Made by a program: the position numbers and the translations under genes. Source: Gaiellasilicea sp963765705 (GTDB lineage: Bacteria; Actinomycetota; Thermoleophilia; Gaiellales; Gaiellaceae). From it: a stretch of DNA of 64,000 nucleotides. This document shows, piece by piece, positions 1 through 7,957 of this stretch. The stretch lies in the NCBI GenBank assembly GCA_963765705.1, contig CAVXXJ010000013.1, forward strand, positions 124,001 through 188,000, in the 5' to 3' direction. Every line of letters begins with the position of its first letter. The first letter of the stretch is position 1. Under the pieces are notes generated by a model. It saw only the letters and a list, made by a program, of their open reading frames with translations. It was not told the DNA's origin and made no database searches.

Positions 1-122
1 ACGGAGCAGATGCCGTTCTTGATCCCGCTCGCGACGACGGCTTCCTGCACCTCGTCGGTGATGTCCTTGACGGAGAGCCCGCCGGCGGTCCGGAGCTGCG
101 TCTCCTGCTGGTAGGCCTTCAT
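1..122 (-). CDS. YjbQ/UPF0047 family protein, N-terminal fragment
   Basis: Only the first 40 codons are in the window; the gene runs off the left edge. The ATG at 122, read leftwards, gives MKAYQQETQLRTAGG followed by DITDEVQEAV and KNGIC, the N-terminal pattern of the YjbQ/UPF0047 family. Members are small trimeric proteins; E. coli YjbQ shows weak thiamine-phosphate synthase activity but the physiological role is unsettled. It is divergent from the tRNA at 195. Family assignment rests on 40 residues only, so the exact function is not claimed. Confidence 0.72.
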   Translation of the reverse strand, partial: MKAYQQETQLRTAGGLSVKDITDEVQEAVVASGIKNGICS

Positions 123-194
123 CTGCTGGACATTGTGACAGTCGTCAGGCGAACGCCGTTCGGAGAACCGATCCTCGCGGTACGCTCGACCCGC

Positions 195-267
195 GGGCCC
201 GTAGCTCAGCGGTCAGAGCAGCGGACTCATAATCCGTCGCGCCCTGGTTCGAATCCAGGCGGGCCCA
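195..267 (+). tRNA. tRNA with CAT anticodon (Met or lysidine-modified Ile2)
   Basis: Complete cloverleaf of 73 nt. The acceptor arms 195-201 (GGGCCCG) and 260-266 (CGGGCCC) pair perfectly, with discriminator A267. The anticodon stem 221-225/233-237 carries loop CTCATAA, anticodon CAT at 228-230. The T arm 243-259 has the loop TTCGAAT. No CCA is encoded. It is not an initiator type, because the first acceptor pair is G-C. CAT could be elongator methionine or an isoleucine tRNA that needs TilS modification; I cannot separate these by eye. Confidence 0.95.
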
Positions 268-282
268 ACCTTGTTGGCGCAG

Positions 283-346
283 GTCAGGGATTTGCGAGAG
301 CAGATCCCTGACGCGCGAAGACCCCTGAAGGGTCGCTTCGCTCCCG
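283..346 (+). repeat. Composite intergenic hairpin repeat, copy 1
   Basis: Two modules in tandem. Module one is a 9-bp perfect hairpin: GTCAGGGAT at 283-291 pairs with ATCCCTGAC at 304-312. Module two is the conserved core 313-346: GCGAAG (315-320) pairs with CTTCGC (336-341) around an inner ACCC/GGGT stem, and it ends in CTCCCGG. The same module order recurs near 12226, 21051, 24241, 34581 and 60764. This copy sits directly downstream of the tRNA. Confidence 0.75.
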
Positions 347-629
347 GCTCGATCTGTCGAAGATGCTGTGGCGCCCGATCACCAATTGGAGAGGGGACAT
401 GTGTGGGTCGGGATCACTTCACTGTCAACAAGCGCGGTGAACCACCTCATGGGTGATAGGTCAAGCGACCCCCTCTGGTGCATGGTGTCCTCAGCGGACA
501 AGAAATGAGCTTGGCGGACCTCCTGCGGTGGATCCGGAGCTCAATACGGAGAACGGGGCGGGGCTCCTGCGGTGGCCCCGCGTTTTCCATCTTCACACTT
601 CACTTTCGGCGCTCGAGGGAGAAGGTCAG
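347..629 (+). other. Gene-free structured stretch between tRNA and small membrane protein
   Basis: I see no supported gene here. The stretch holds several inverted repeats: AGAGGGG near 393 with CCCCTCT near 470, a TTCAC/GTGAA pair in between, and a hairpin based on GAGCT/AGCTC around 508-542. The 12-mer CTCCTGCGGTGG occurs twice, at 520-531 and 564-575, each time in a hairpin loop. It ends in the terminator at 558-588 followed by the ribosome-binding site of the next gene. It may be a leader or a separate small RNA; no known family is recognised. Confidence 0.45.
558..588 (+). terminator. Rho-independent-type terminator or attenuator
   Basis: GCGGGGC at 558-564 pairs with GCCCCGC at 575-581, with a 10-nt loop, followed by GTTTT. 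It lies 42 nt before the start codon of the small membrane protein at 630, so it could end a small upstream RNA or act as an attenuator. Confidence 0.6.
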
Positions 630-914
630 ATGTCGAACGAAATGTTCGTGCTCGTGCTTGCGGTCGGCGCTGCGGTGCTGGCGGGCTGGATCCACGCACG
701 GTTCCCCGCGCTCGCGCCCGAGCAGATGGGCAAGACGGCGCTCCACACCGGAGTCGCGTTCGTGCTCCTGAAGCTGACACCGGGCTTCGGCGACTCGCCG
801 GTGGCGATGTTCGCTTGCGTCTTCCTGTTCGTGCTGCCGGCGCTCGTCTACTCGCTGCTGTGCGCGATCTGGATGCTCAAGCTCGCCCAGACGGCTCTCG
901 GCGTCTCGCGCTAG
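630..914 (+). CDS. Small integral membrane protein, unknown function
   Basis: 94-residue hydrophobic protein starting MSNEMFVLVLAVG. I chose ATG 630 because a strong Shine-Dalgarno (GAGGGAGAAGG, 615-625) sits just upstream; longer in-frame starts lack one and add non-conserved-looking sequence. Three membrane segments are likely, at about residues 5-21, 37-52 and 60-85. The middle helix is preceded by a short polar loop with a Lys. No family is recognised. The gene is preceded by a structured leader and followed by a long inverted repeat shared with the convergent gene at 990. Confidence 0.75.
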   Translation: MSNEMFVLVLAVGAAVLAGWIHARFPALAPEQMGKTALHTGVAFVLLKLTPGFGDSPVAMFACVFLFVLPALVYSLLCAIWMLKLAQTALGVSR

Positions 915-921
915 AGAACCA

Positions 922-982
922 AAGGAGGCTTGGCGGAACGTCGGTCGGTGGCGGCGCCACCGGCGTTTCGCCAAGCCTCCTT
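922..982. terminator. Long inverted repeat between convergent genes
   Basis: Arms 922-935 (AAGGAGGCTTGGCG) and 969-982 pair over 14 bp. A smaller GGTGGC/GCCACC hairpin is nested inside. It lies exactly between the stops of the convergent genes at 914 and 990, so a bidirectional terminator is the simplest reading. The U-tract is weak on both strands. Confidence 0.65.
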
Positions 983-989
983 GAACGAG

Positions 990-1342
990 CTAGGCGTTGC
1001 CGATGCGCTCGACGGTGAACAGCTTGTCCCAGGCATCCTTGACGACGACGTCGTTGCCGGGGCCGCCGTAGATCGATGTCGGCCATCCGGTCGCGGGTGA
1101 GCGCGGTGTCGTTGCCGGGGCCGAGGTAGACGATGTCGCGGCCGTAGCCGGCGTCGACGCGGTCGTGGCCGGCGCCGGCGAGGATCACGTCGTTGCCGCC
1201 GCGCGCCGTCGATGATGTCGTTGCCTGCGCCGGCGCAGATGACGTCCCGCCGCTCGGTGCCGATGATCCCGTCGGGGCCCGGCGTGCCGGTGATCGTGCA
1301 AGGCGGGAAGAGCAGCGAGATCCAGACGACGAGCGGGATCAC
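990..1342 (-). CDS. RTX-like calcium-binding repeat protein (two indels)
   Basis: GTG 1342 overlaps the stop of the DUF192 gene (GTGA), implying translational coupling. A short hydrophobic N-terminus (about residues 1-12) suggests export. It is followed by about six nonapeptide-like turns of the GGxGxDxxx type (TPGPDGIIG, AGAGNDIID, AGAGHDRVD, LGPGNDTAL), the beta-roll signature of calcium-binding hemolysin-type repeats. The reading frame changes near 1205 and near 1055, but the repeat pattern continues and ends at TAG 990-992 after WDKLFTVERIGNA. Predicted length is about 117 residues. No toxin or enzyme domain is visible; function unknown. Confidence 0.65.
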
Positions 1343-1692
1343 GTTGCGACCACCAGCTTGTCGCCGGCCGAGATCCCGCGGCGCGCGCACGCGCCTGCGG
1401 CGAGCTCGACGACGGCTTTCGCGCCCCGGCGTCCCGCGGTCCGCCACGGGGCGAGGTCCGGTGCGATGCCGATCACGACGTCGTCGCCGTCGAGGAAGAC
1501 GGCGTCGATCGCGAAGCGCATGAAGAAGGTGTGAATCGAGCCGGCCGGGCGAAGCAGGATTCCTTCGTCGTCGGCCAGGCCGCTGCGGCCGAGGAGGCCG
1601 CGCATCCGCTGGAGCGGGCGCGCCGCCACGAGCAAGTGCTCGCAGACGACGCGCCCGTCCTGGCGCTGGAGGATCGCGGTCTTAGAAGCCAA
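1339..1692 (-). CDS. DUF192 family protein
   Basis: 117 residues if TTG 1692 is the start; no ATG or GTG lies upstream in frame before the previous gene. It shows the DUF192 pattern: RMRGLLGRSGL, LLRPAGSIHTFFMRFAIDAVFLD (in part), and a C-terminal VVELAAG followed by GDKL. DUF192 proteins are small beta-rich proteins of unknown function, often exported; here no signal peptide is visible. It overlaps both neighbours by a few bases, so it is the middle gene of a three-gene leftward operon with the M15-like peptidase and the RTX-like protein. Confidence 0.8.
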   Translation of the reverse strand: MASKTAILQRQDGRVVCEHLLVAARPLQRMRGLLGRSGLADDEGILLRPAGSIHTFFMRFAIDAVFLDGDDVVIGIAPDLAPWRTAGRRGAKAVVELAAGACARRGISAGDKLVVAT

Positions 1693-3164
1693 CGTGGATG
1701 TGGTCTCCGTGATCGCGAAGCGGGAACGACGGCCCACCCAGCCCGAGCAGCGAGATGACCTGCTGCGGCTGGAGCTCGGCGGGGAGGAGCAGCAGCGACC
1801 GAACGGCCGGCTCCGTGATTCCACCCGGCTGCTGGTTGCCGGCGATCGAGATGTCGCCGACGGCAGCGATGTCGACCGCGTGCCCGAACGTGTGCGCGGA
1901 GATCACTCCGGGGCGGGAGAACTTGCCGGTGCCCCGAGAAGAGACTGGAGACGGTCACCGCCTCGTGTCGCTCGGCGAGATAGCCGATCACGACGATGAT
2001 GCGGACGTCGATCCGACCTGCGGCGATGTCCTCACGGCCGGAGCCATAGATCCAGACGTTGTCGTCGGCGAGCAGCCGCTTCGGCAAGACGCGCCTTCGC
2101 GGCCTCGAGGCCGGTGACGAGCGCCTCGATCCCGACTGACCGGTAGAGATCGGCGAGAGCCTCGGCACGGTCGGCGAACGCCGTCCGGCCGGAGACTGCG
2201 AGCGCGCCCTTCCAGGCGTCCTCGCCGGCAAGCCGCGACGCGAGCGTGTCGAGCTCGGCCGACGTCGCGGGCACCGAAGTCCGGTTCCCCTGCGCCCGGA
2301 GCACGCCGAGCACTGCTGCCCAGTCGGCGCCGTGGCGCTTCGACACGGCCACGAGATCCTTCGCGAACGAGCGTGCGAGGCGGGCCGAGGCGGGCGTCGG
2401 ATCGGGCAGTGTGCGGTTGAGCCAGACGGTCGGCTCGCCAGGCCCGTGCTCGATCTCGGGCTCCACGGCCGGGCGCGACTCCGGCCCGCTTCACGACCCA
2501 CTGCTTCGTGGCCGTCCGCGGTCGCCGGCTTGGCGGCGGCGGCCGGCTTGCCGGCCCTGACGTCGGTGCTCGGCTTCGCAGGAGCGGGGGCAACGAGGTT
2601 GCTGCGCCTCCTGAGCGGGAGTAGCCTGCTCGAACGAGGTGTCGCTCGCTGCGGCCACGTTCTCGCGGCGGCGGCGTCGGAGGCTGCAGCCACCGGGGTG
2701 GACTCGGCGGCGGCCGGCTCCTCCACCGGGGCGGCCTCGACCGGAACGGCCTCGACCGGGACGGCCTCGACCGGGAGCGGCCTCGACCGGGACTGCCTCG
2801 ACCGGAACGGCCTCGGCCGGAGCGGCTTCGGTCGTCGTTGCCGGCTCGATGCCGGCAGCGACGTCGCCCAGATTCGGCGAGCGCTGCGGCGTCCTCGTCC
2901 ATCAGGCGGGCCGTCTGGTCGCCGGCGCCCGCGGTGAACGAGGCTCCGGCGAAGAACAGTGTGGTGAACGCGGCCGCGTACGCGAAGCGTGCGGCCGGCC
3001 GGCGGCGCTTGACATCCGGCGCCGGCGGCGCTTCCTCGCGTCACGAGCTCGGCCTGCTCGTACTCCCAGTCGTCCCCGCGGCGGCGGACCAGTGCGAGTA
3101 CCGCGACGGCCAACAGGCCGAGCGGCAGAAAGGCTTTGAAAATAAATCGTTTCCGTCTTGGCAT
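1682..3164 (-). CDS. Membrane-anchored M15-like (VanY/DacB-type) peptidase (several indels)
   Basis: ATG 3164 has a clear GGAGGAG box 7 nt upstream. N-terminus MPRRKRF leads into one membrane helix (about residues 9-25). Next comes a Pro/Glu/Val/Ala linker with repeats of PVEAV, a helical Ala/Arg-rich region, then a segment containing VWIYGSGREDIAAGRIDVR. The C-terminus carries SAHTFGHAVD, matching the SxHxxGxAxD zinc motif of M15 D,D-carboxypeptidases, and ends DHIHVGF with a second HxH. At least four frame changes lie between 1906 and 3040. It is a probable cell-wall peptidase on the outer face, about 490 residues in all. Confidence 0.65.
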
Positions 3165-3184
3165 GACCCAGCTCCTCCATGTGG

Positions 3185-3213
3185 GGCGCCGGGTGTATTG
3201 CCCCTCCGGCGCC
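3185..3213 (-). promoter_or_regulatory. Hairpin in the 5' leader of the M15-like gene
   Basis: GGCGCCGG at 3185-3192 pairs with CCGGCGCC at 3206-3213 (8 bp, 13-nt loop). It lies 20 nt upstream of the start codon at 3164 on the leftward transcript, close to the Shine-Dalgarno. Possible translational or attenuation element; no known riboswitch recognised. Confidence 0.45.
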
Positions 3214-3537
3214 TTGAGTGTCTGACCGCGCCGCCAACGGTTTACGTGTGGACCTCTCTTATCGGCAGCACCTTTAGCGCCGCTCACCCGTTCGGGGGAA
3301 CTTGAAGAAAGCTTGCAAGAAGTCACCCACTTGGGGCTTCTCACATTCCGAACACTGACCGAAGTTGTCAGCGCAACACGAAACATCGAACAGGCGAAGC
3401 GGCTCGCCGGTGAGAGAAAGGTTTCTCAACGTGAAGGACCGCAACGCCAATTGCTCCACAATTTTCCACCACTACCGGGCTGCGAAGTCGGGCCTGGCCA
3501 TCCATCCGCTCTCTCCTGGCGAAGGGAGGTGAATTCC
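3214..3537. other. Divergent intergenic region with structured pilin leader
   Basis: No gene is supported here. It separates the leftward M15-like gene from the rightward Tad operon and must hold both promoters. On the pilin side, 3393-3402 (GGC GAA GCGG) faces 3439-3448 (CCGC AAC GCC). This makes a stem with a symmetric purine-rich internal loop, capped by a TGAGA/TCTCA hairpin. A further block ACTACCGGGCTGCGAAG follows at 3471-3487. The order of blocks loosely recalls class I c-di-GMP riboswitches; see findings. Confidence 0.45.
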
Positions 3538-3726
3538 ATGCTCAAGCTTTTCGTCTCCATTCAGAATCGGGTCGCCCTTCGCAATGAGGAGGGGCAGACG
3601 ATGGCCGAGTACGGCGTCGTTCTCGCCGTCATCACTCTCGGAATCGTCGTCGCTCTGACCGCTCTGTCGACGGGCATCCGCGGTGCACTCGCGGGCGTCG
3701 TTACCGCACTCACGCCGGCAGGTTAA
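3538..3726 (+). CDS. flp: Flp/Fap-type pilin
   Basis: 62 residues: a basic N-terminus, then EEGQTMAEYGVVLAVITLG, the Flp pilin processing site and hydrophobic helix. Prepilin peptidase would cleave near the Gly before QTMAEYG, and Glu+5 equivalents are present. ATG 3538 has an exceptionally strong ribosome-binding site (AAGGGAGGTGA), fitting a highly expressed subunit. It is the first gene of the Tad operon, preceded by a long structured leader. No prepilin peptidase (TadV) gene is visible in the window. Confidence 0.92.
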   Translation: MLKLFVSIQNRVALRNEEGQTMAEYGVVLAVITLGIVVALTALSTGIRGALAGVVTALTPAG

Positions 3727-3761
3727 TCGCATCACAATCCACACGTGAAAGTAGGTGAAGA

Positions 3762-3938
3762 ATGACGATCGAGATGCACCAGCAGAGCAAGATGGTCTCC
3801 TGCGAGTCGGGGCAGACCATGACCGAATATTCGCTCGTGCTGGGTTTGATCGTTCTCGTCACCATCGCCACCTTCACGGTTCTGGGTGGACGTGTCGAGC
3901 AGGTACTCGGGCTCGTGCTCGGGATCTTCTCCGCATAA
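3762..3938 (+). CDS. Second short Flp-like pilin
   Basis: 58 residues starting MTIEMHQQSK, with ribosome-binding site GTAGGTGAAG upstream. It keeps the pilin core ESGQTMTEYSLVLGLIVLV followed by a hydrophobic stretch and a short polar tail ending GIFSA. It lies 35 nt after the first pilin. The processing-site Gly and the Glu five residues on are conserved. It may be a minor pilin or an alternative subunit. It is unusually short and carries one Cys before the processing site. Confidence 0.85.
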   Translation: MTIEMHQQSKMVSCESGQTMTEYSLVLGLIVLVTIATFTVLGGRVEQVLGLVLGIFSA

Positions 3939-3953
3939 CCGCCAGCGCATGAC

Positions 3954-3990
3954 GGTGCGGCGCCCCCGAGCCACAGGGGGGCGCCGCACC
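3954..3990 (+). terminator. Strong hairpin between pilins and tadE
   Basis: GGTGCGGCGCCCCC at 3954-3967 pairs perfectly with 3977-3990 (14 bp, 9-nt loop). There is no U-tract. Its place after the two pilin genes suggests partial termination or mRNA stabilisation that would keep pilin levels above those of the assembly genes. Confidence 0.65.
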
Positions 3991-4037
3991 AGTACTCCGC
4001 ACCACACCGCACATCGAACCCATGGAGCCGCCGCACC

Positions 4038-4440
4038 ATGACCGCCGCCAAGAGAACCGATCTCCGGAGCGACCGAGGCCAGACGATGGTCGAGTTCGCC
4101 CTGATCATGCCCGTGCTCTGCATGGTCCTCTTCGCGATCATCCAGTTCGGGATTCTCTTCAACGACTACCTGAGCCTGACCGACGCGACCCGCGTCGGCG
4201 CACGCAAGGCAGCCGTCAGCCGGACGGCCACGAACCCCGCCGCAGTCACGGAGACGGCAGTTCGCAACGCCGCATCCGATCTGCGTAGCGCAGATCTCGA
4301 CGTCGACGTGACCGCAACAGCCTGGACGCCCGGCGGAGAAGTCACGGTCGAGGCGAGCTATCCGTACGACATCAACGTGCTCGGCATGGTCGTCGCATCC
4401 GGGCGACTGAGAAGCTCAGATCACGGAGCGCATCGAATAG
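4038..4440 (+). CDS. tadE: TadE-like minor pseudopilin (one indel near 4420)
   Basis: MTAAKRTDLRSDRGQTMVEFAL shows the TadE pattern: a pilin-like cleavage site (G-QTMVEF) and a hydrophobic helix (about residues 17-42), followed by SLTDATRVGARKAAV and a beta-rich domain. TadE-like proteins are pseudopilins that start or cap the Flp pilus. The frame is lost near 4420; correcting one inserted base gives a normal end ITERIE and TAG at 4438-4440, a protein of about 134 residues. Without that correction the frame reads on into cpaB. Confidence 0.85.
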
Positions 4441-4539
4441 CCGCAACAAGCGAACGCCAAATTTTCACTTCAGTCAATCCATCAACCAATCGTGAAACTC
4501 GTCGACTGACACAGCGACAGATAAAGGAAGAAGACGCTC

Positions 4540-5316
4540 ATGACGTACCGCCTGAGAAATATTTCAATTGCGATCGTGTTGGCCGTCGTCGCCGCGTTGC
4601 TGACGATGTTCTACACGAAGAGTTTCCAGAGCAACGTGCGCTCGGACGAGACGAACGTGCCGATCTTTGTCGCCGCCCGCGACATCCCGGCCGGCACGTC
4701 CAGCGCGAATGCAACCGCCAAGGGCATGCTCCAGAAGTCCGAGATCGTGCGCCGGAGCGTCGTTCCGGGAGCGATCACGAAGCCGGAGCAGCTCACCGGC
4801 CTCGTCGCCACGCAGGACATCTTTGCGGGCGAGCAGATCACGACCCGCCGCTTCTCCGCTCCGTCTGAGCGTGGCATCCACGCGCAGCTGACCGGAATCC
4901 AGCGGGCGATCTCGATCCCGGGCAAGGAGCAGCAGCTGCTCGCCGGGATCCTCAAGACCGGCGACCACGTCGACGTGGTCGCGTCGTTCACGTACCCCGA
5001 GCAGGGTGGGAACCACTTCAGCCGCATCATCCTCCGCGACATCCTCGTCCTGCGCGCACCTGCGACAGGCGCGGGCACGGCGGAGAAGCTCGGCGGCGAC
5101 GATGGCTTCACCGCCGTCCTGGCTGTCACGGACAACCAGGTGCAGAAGCTCTTCTGGGCCAACAAGCACGGCGAGTGGCACTTCGAGCTCCGTCCGACCA
5201 CCGACGCCGCGGACAGCCCGGAGAACGTCGAGAGCGCGCATTCCCTGCTGGTCGAGGGTGTCCGCCCGAAGCAACTCGATGACGCCCGCGTCACCGTCAT
5301 TCCGGAAGGCAACTGA
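4540..5316 (+). CDS. cpaB: CpaB/RcpC-like Flp pilus assembly protein
   Basis: 258 residues. One N-terminal membrane helix (about 7-24) is followed by a SAF domain (VPIFVAARDIPAGTSS, about 40-105) and the CpaB/RcpC C-terminal domain (GDHVDVVASF, about 140-215). CpaB proteins are periplasmic or cell-surface partners of the Tad secretion machine. Ribosome-binding site AAAGGAAGAAG lies just upstream of ATG 4540. The stop overlaps the cpaE start by one base. Confidence 0.88.
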   Translation: MTYRLRNISIAIVLAVVAALLTMFYTKSFQSNVRSDETNVPIFVAARDIPAGTSSANATAKGMLQKSEIVRRSVVPGAITKPEQLTGLVATQDIFAGEQITTRRFSAPSERGIHAQLTGIQRAISIPGKEQQLLAGILKTGDHVDVVASFTYPEQGGNHFSRIILRDILVLRAPATGAGTAEKLGGDDGFTAVLAVTDNQVQKLFWANKHGEWHFELRPTTDAADSPENVESAHSLLVEGVRPKQLDDARVTVIPEGN

Positions 5317-6491
5317 TGACTGACAGCATCCGCATCTACGTCACAGGCTCGTGCGAAGGGCTCGATGGCCTCCGCGAAGGTCTGTCGACCAACCCCGAGC
5401 TGGACTTCGTCGGCTGGAGCGAGCACGTCGCCGAGGCGACCGCCGCTCTCGCCGGCGGGCACCTCCAGGTCGTCGTGCACGCCACCCGCGATGCCACGTT
5501 CCCCGCTGGGGAGATCGCCGCGATCCGCGAGCAGACCCGCGCGCCGATCGTGATCCTCGCGTCGGGCGAGGCGTCTGCGCTGCTCGAAGAGGCACTGGAC
5601 GCCGAGGGCGTCGCCGACGTCCTGCTGCTGCCGCAGCTGACGGACAACGTCGTCTTCGCGCTCCGGAAGGCGGGCCACGCCGGCCGCCGCCTGGTCGCGG
5701 AGGGGGGCGCGAACGCCCGCCAGGGCCGCATCATCACCGTGTTCTCGCCCAAGGGCGGAACCGGCAAGACCGTGACGGCGACGAACCTCGCCGCCTCGTT
5801 CGCCAAGTACGAAGGCCGGCGAACGCTGTTGCTCGACCTCGACCTGCAGTTCGGGGACGCCGCGATCATGCTGGGGCTCGAGCCCGCCAAGACGATCTAC
5901 GACCTCGTCGTGGCGCCTGGTGAGCTCGACTCCGAGAAGCTCGCGGGCTACATCACGAAGCACACGAGCGGGCTCGACGTCCTGCCGGCGCCGTTGCGCC
6001 CCGAGGACGCAGAGCTCGTGACCGAGTCGAAGCTGGCCCGCCTGCTCGAGGTGGCGCGGGAGTCGTACGACGTGATCGTCGTCGACACCTCGCCGTTCTT
6101 CCACGGGCCGATGCTGGCCACGCTCGACCGCACCGACGAGCTGATGATGATCTGTGGGCTGGACGTGCCGACGTTGAAGAACGTCCGCCTCTCGCTCCAG
6201 ACGCTCGAGCTGCTCTCGTTCCCGGCCTCGCGGATCCGCTTCGTGCTCAACCGCGCGAATTCGAAGGTGGGGATGAAGAAGAGCGAGGTCGAAGGCGCTC
6301 TCAATGTCAAGATCGGCTTCGAGGTCCCGTCCGACCGGGCAGTTCCGCTCGGTGTCAACCGGGGCGCACCACCCGTACTCGCCGACACAGGCTGTGACTT
6401 CGCCAAGGCGATCCGGGTTGTTGCCAAGTCGCTGCTCGTTCAGGAGCAGCCGAAGAAGAAGCGCATGTTCGCCGCGTTGGCGCGGGCGTAG
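5316..6491 (+). CDS. cpaE: CpaE/TadZ-like pilus localisation ATPase
   Basis: 391 residues. The N-terminal third resembles a degenerate receiver domain, as in TadZ. It is followed by a MinD/ParA-type ATPase with deviant Walker A FSPKGGTGKTVTATN (about residues 143-157), LLLDLDLQFGD and VIVVDTSPF. TadZ proteins place the pilus machine at a cell pole or focus. It lies between cpaB and cpaF with 1-nt overlap and 2-nt spacing, so it is translationally coupled. Confidence 0.9.
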   Translation: MTDSIRIYVTGSCEGLDGLREGLSTNPELDFVGWSEHVAEATAALAGGHLQVVVHATRDATFPAGEIAAIREQTRAPIVILASGEASALLEEALDAEGVADVLLLPQLTDNVVFALRKAGHAGRRLVAEGGANARQGRIITVFSPKGGTGKTVTATNLAASFAKYEGRRTLLLDLDLQFGDAAIMLGLEPAKTIYDLVVAPGELDSEKLAGYITKHTSGLDVLPAPLRPEDAELVTESKLARLLEVARESYDVIVVDTSPFFHGPMLATLDRTDELMMICGLDVPTLKNVRLSLQTLELLSFPASRIRFVLNRANSKVGMKKSEVEGALNVKIGFEVPSDRAVPLGVNRGAPPVLADTGCDFAKAIRVVAKSLLVQEQPKKKRMFAALARA

Positions 6492-6493
6492 AC

Positions 6494-7957
6494 ATGGGCC
6501 TTCACGACAGACTCTCGAAGCAGAACGGAAACGGGGCCGCGAACGTGATCGCAGAGCGTCCGGTCGCGCTCGCTGGCCCCGTTGCAAGCCCCGCGGTGCA
6601 GAGCACGCCGGTCGCGCCTCCGCGCGCCGGCGATCCCTACGCCGACATGAAGAGCGCGATCCACCACGCGGTGATCGCGAAGCTCGGTCCGGAGCTCTTC
6701 AAGCGCGAGAGCGCCGAGGACCTCACGGAACGGGTGCTGCACGCAGTCACCGAGCAGCTCGCCCTCGACCGGACTCCGCTGACGCGCGACGAGCGCCGCC
6801 GGATCATCCGCGAGATCGCCGACGACGTGCTCGGCTACGGCCCGCTCGAGCCGCTCCTCCGCGACGACTCCGTCACGGAAGTAATGGTCAACGCCCACGA
6901 CGTGATCTTCGTCGAGCGGGCAGGCCGCCTCGAGCGCGCCGACGCAACGTTCGTCGACAACGCCCACCTGCTCCGGATCATCGACAAGATCGTCTCGCAG
7001 GTCGGCCGCCGCGTCGACGAGGCGTCGCCGATGGTCGATGCGCGCCTGCCGGACGGCAGCCGTGTCAACGCGATCATCCCGCCGCTCGCGCTCAAGGGCC
7101 CGACGCTGACGATCCGGAAGTTCGCCCGCGACCCGTACACGATGGACGACCTGATCAACTTCGGCTCGCTGACGCCGCAGGCGGCACAGTTCCTCGCCGC
7201 GTGCGTCAAGGGGAAGCTGAACGTGCTCATCTCCGGAGGTACCGGCACCGGTAAGACGACGATGCTGAACGCGATGTCGTCGTTCGTCCCGGAGGACGAG
7301 CGGATCGTGACGATCGAGGACGCTGCCGAGCTCCAGCTGCAGCAGATCCACGTGATCACGCTCGAGTCGCGGCCGCCGAACATCGAGGGTGTCGGCGAGA
7401 TCCGCATCCGCGAGCTCGTCCGGAACGCCCTGCGTATGCGCCCCGACCGAATCATCGTCGGCGAGGTCCGCGGCGCCGAGACGGTCGACATGCTCCAGGC
7501 CATGAACACGGGCCACGAGGGCTCGTTGACCACGATCCACGCGAACTCTCCTCGCGACGCGCTTTCCCGGCTCGAGACGCTGGTGCTCACCGCCGGCATC
7601 GACCTGCCGCTGCGCGCGATCCGCGAGCAGACGTCGAGCGCCTTCGACCTGCTGGTGCAGATCTCGAGGCTCGTCGACGGCTCCCGCCGCGTCACGCACA
7701 TCACCGAGGTGCTGCGGATGGAGTCCGACGTCATCACCCTGCAGGACCTGTTCGTCGCGAAGGCGCCGGACGAGGACACCGTCGCGACGTCACGGACGTC
7801 GCGCCTGCTGCTGCCGCTCGCCTGCAGCGGCCTGAAGCCGCACTTCCTCGAGAAGATGGCCGCGAACGGCGTTCTCCTGCCGCCGACCTTCTTCCGTGCC
7901 GAGGTGCCAGGAAGCCGTCCGACATTCTCGGCGGCTCCTTACGGGAGCATGCAATGA
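6494..7957 (+). CDS. cpaF: CpaF/TadA-type secretion ATPase
   Basis: 487 residues. N-terminal domain with GPLEPLLRDDSVTEVMVN. Walker A SGGTGTGKTTM lies near residues 246-256, the Asp box is TIEDAAELQL, Walker B is RIIVGEVRGAE, and the His box includes GSLTTIHANSP. It is the hexameric motor that powers Flp pilus assembly (TadA/CpaF branch of type II/IV secretion ATPases). The C-terminus has about 60 residues of unusual tail (TSRTSRLLLPLACSG onward). Four-base overlap with the next gene. Confidence 0.93.
   Translation: MGLHDRLSKQNGNGAANVIAERPVALAGPVASPAVQSTPVAPPRAGDPYADMKSAIHHAVIAKLGPELFKRESAEDLTERVLHAVTEQLALDRTPLTRDERRRIIREIADDVLGYGPLEPLLRDDSVTEVMVNAHDVIFVERAGRLERADATFVDNAHLLRIIDKIVSQVGRRVDEASPMVDARLPDGSRVNAIIPPLALKGPTLTIRKFARDPYTMDDLINFGSLTPQAAQFLAACVKGKLNVLISGGTGTGKTTMLNAMSSFVPEDERIVTIEDAAELQLQQIHVITLESRPPNIEGVGEIRIRELVRNALRMRPDRIIVGEVRGAETVDMLQAMNTGHEGSLTTIHANSPRDALSRLETLVLTAGIDLPLRAIREQTSSAFDLLVQISRLVDGSRRVTHITEVLRMESDVITLQDLFVAKAPDEDTVATSRTSRLLLPLACSGLKPHFLEKMAANGVLLPPTFFRAEVPGSRPTFSAAPYGSMQ

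Noticed and set aside
370..588. 6S RNA, SRP RNA, RNase P RNA or tmRNA in the tRNA-downstream stretch
   Set aside because: None of the diagnostic conserved blocks of these RNAs is present, and the visible stems do not form their folds.
990..1342. RTX toxin or hemolysin
   Set aside because: Only about 117 residues of repeats are present, with no toxin domain and no type I secretion genes nearby.
3274..3459. 61-codon leftward open frame in the divergent region upstream of the M15-like gene
   Set aside because: No ribosome-binding site or -10 spacing as in real neighbours, and it overlaps the structured pilin leader.
3391..3489. Direct assignment as a class I c-di-GMP riboswitch
   Set aside because: Block order is similar, but conserved bases of the binding pocket and the spacing do not match. 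I kept it only as a structured leader to test.
4611..6587. 658-codon open frame antisense to cpaB and cpaE
   Set aside because: It is an artefact of high GC content: Arg/Asp/Leu-rich, no family motifs, and it covers two well-supported genes on the other strand. The same applies to 19593-21785 and 27510-29612.
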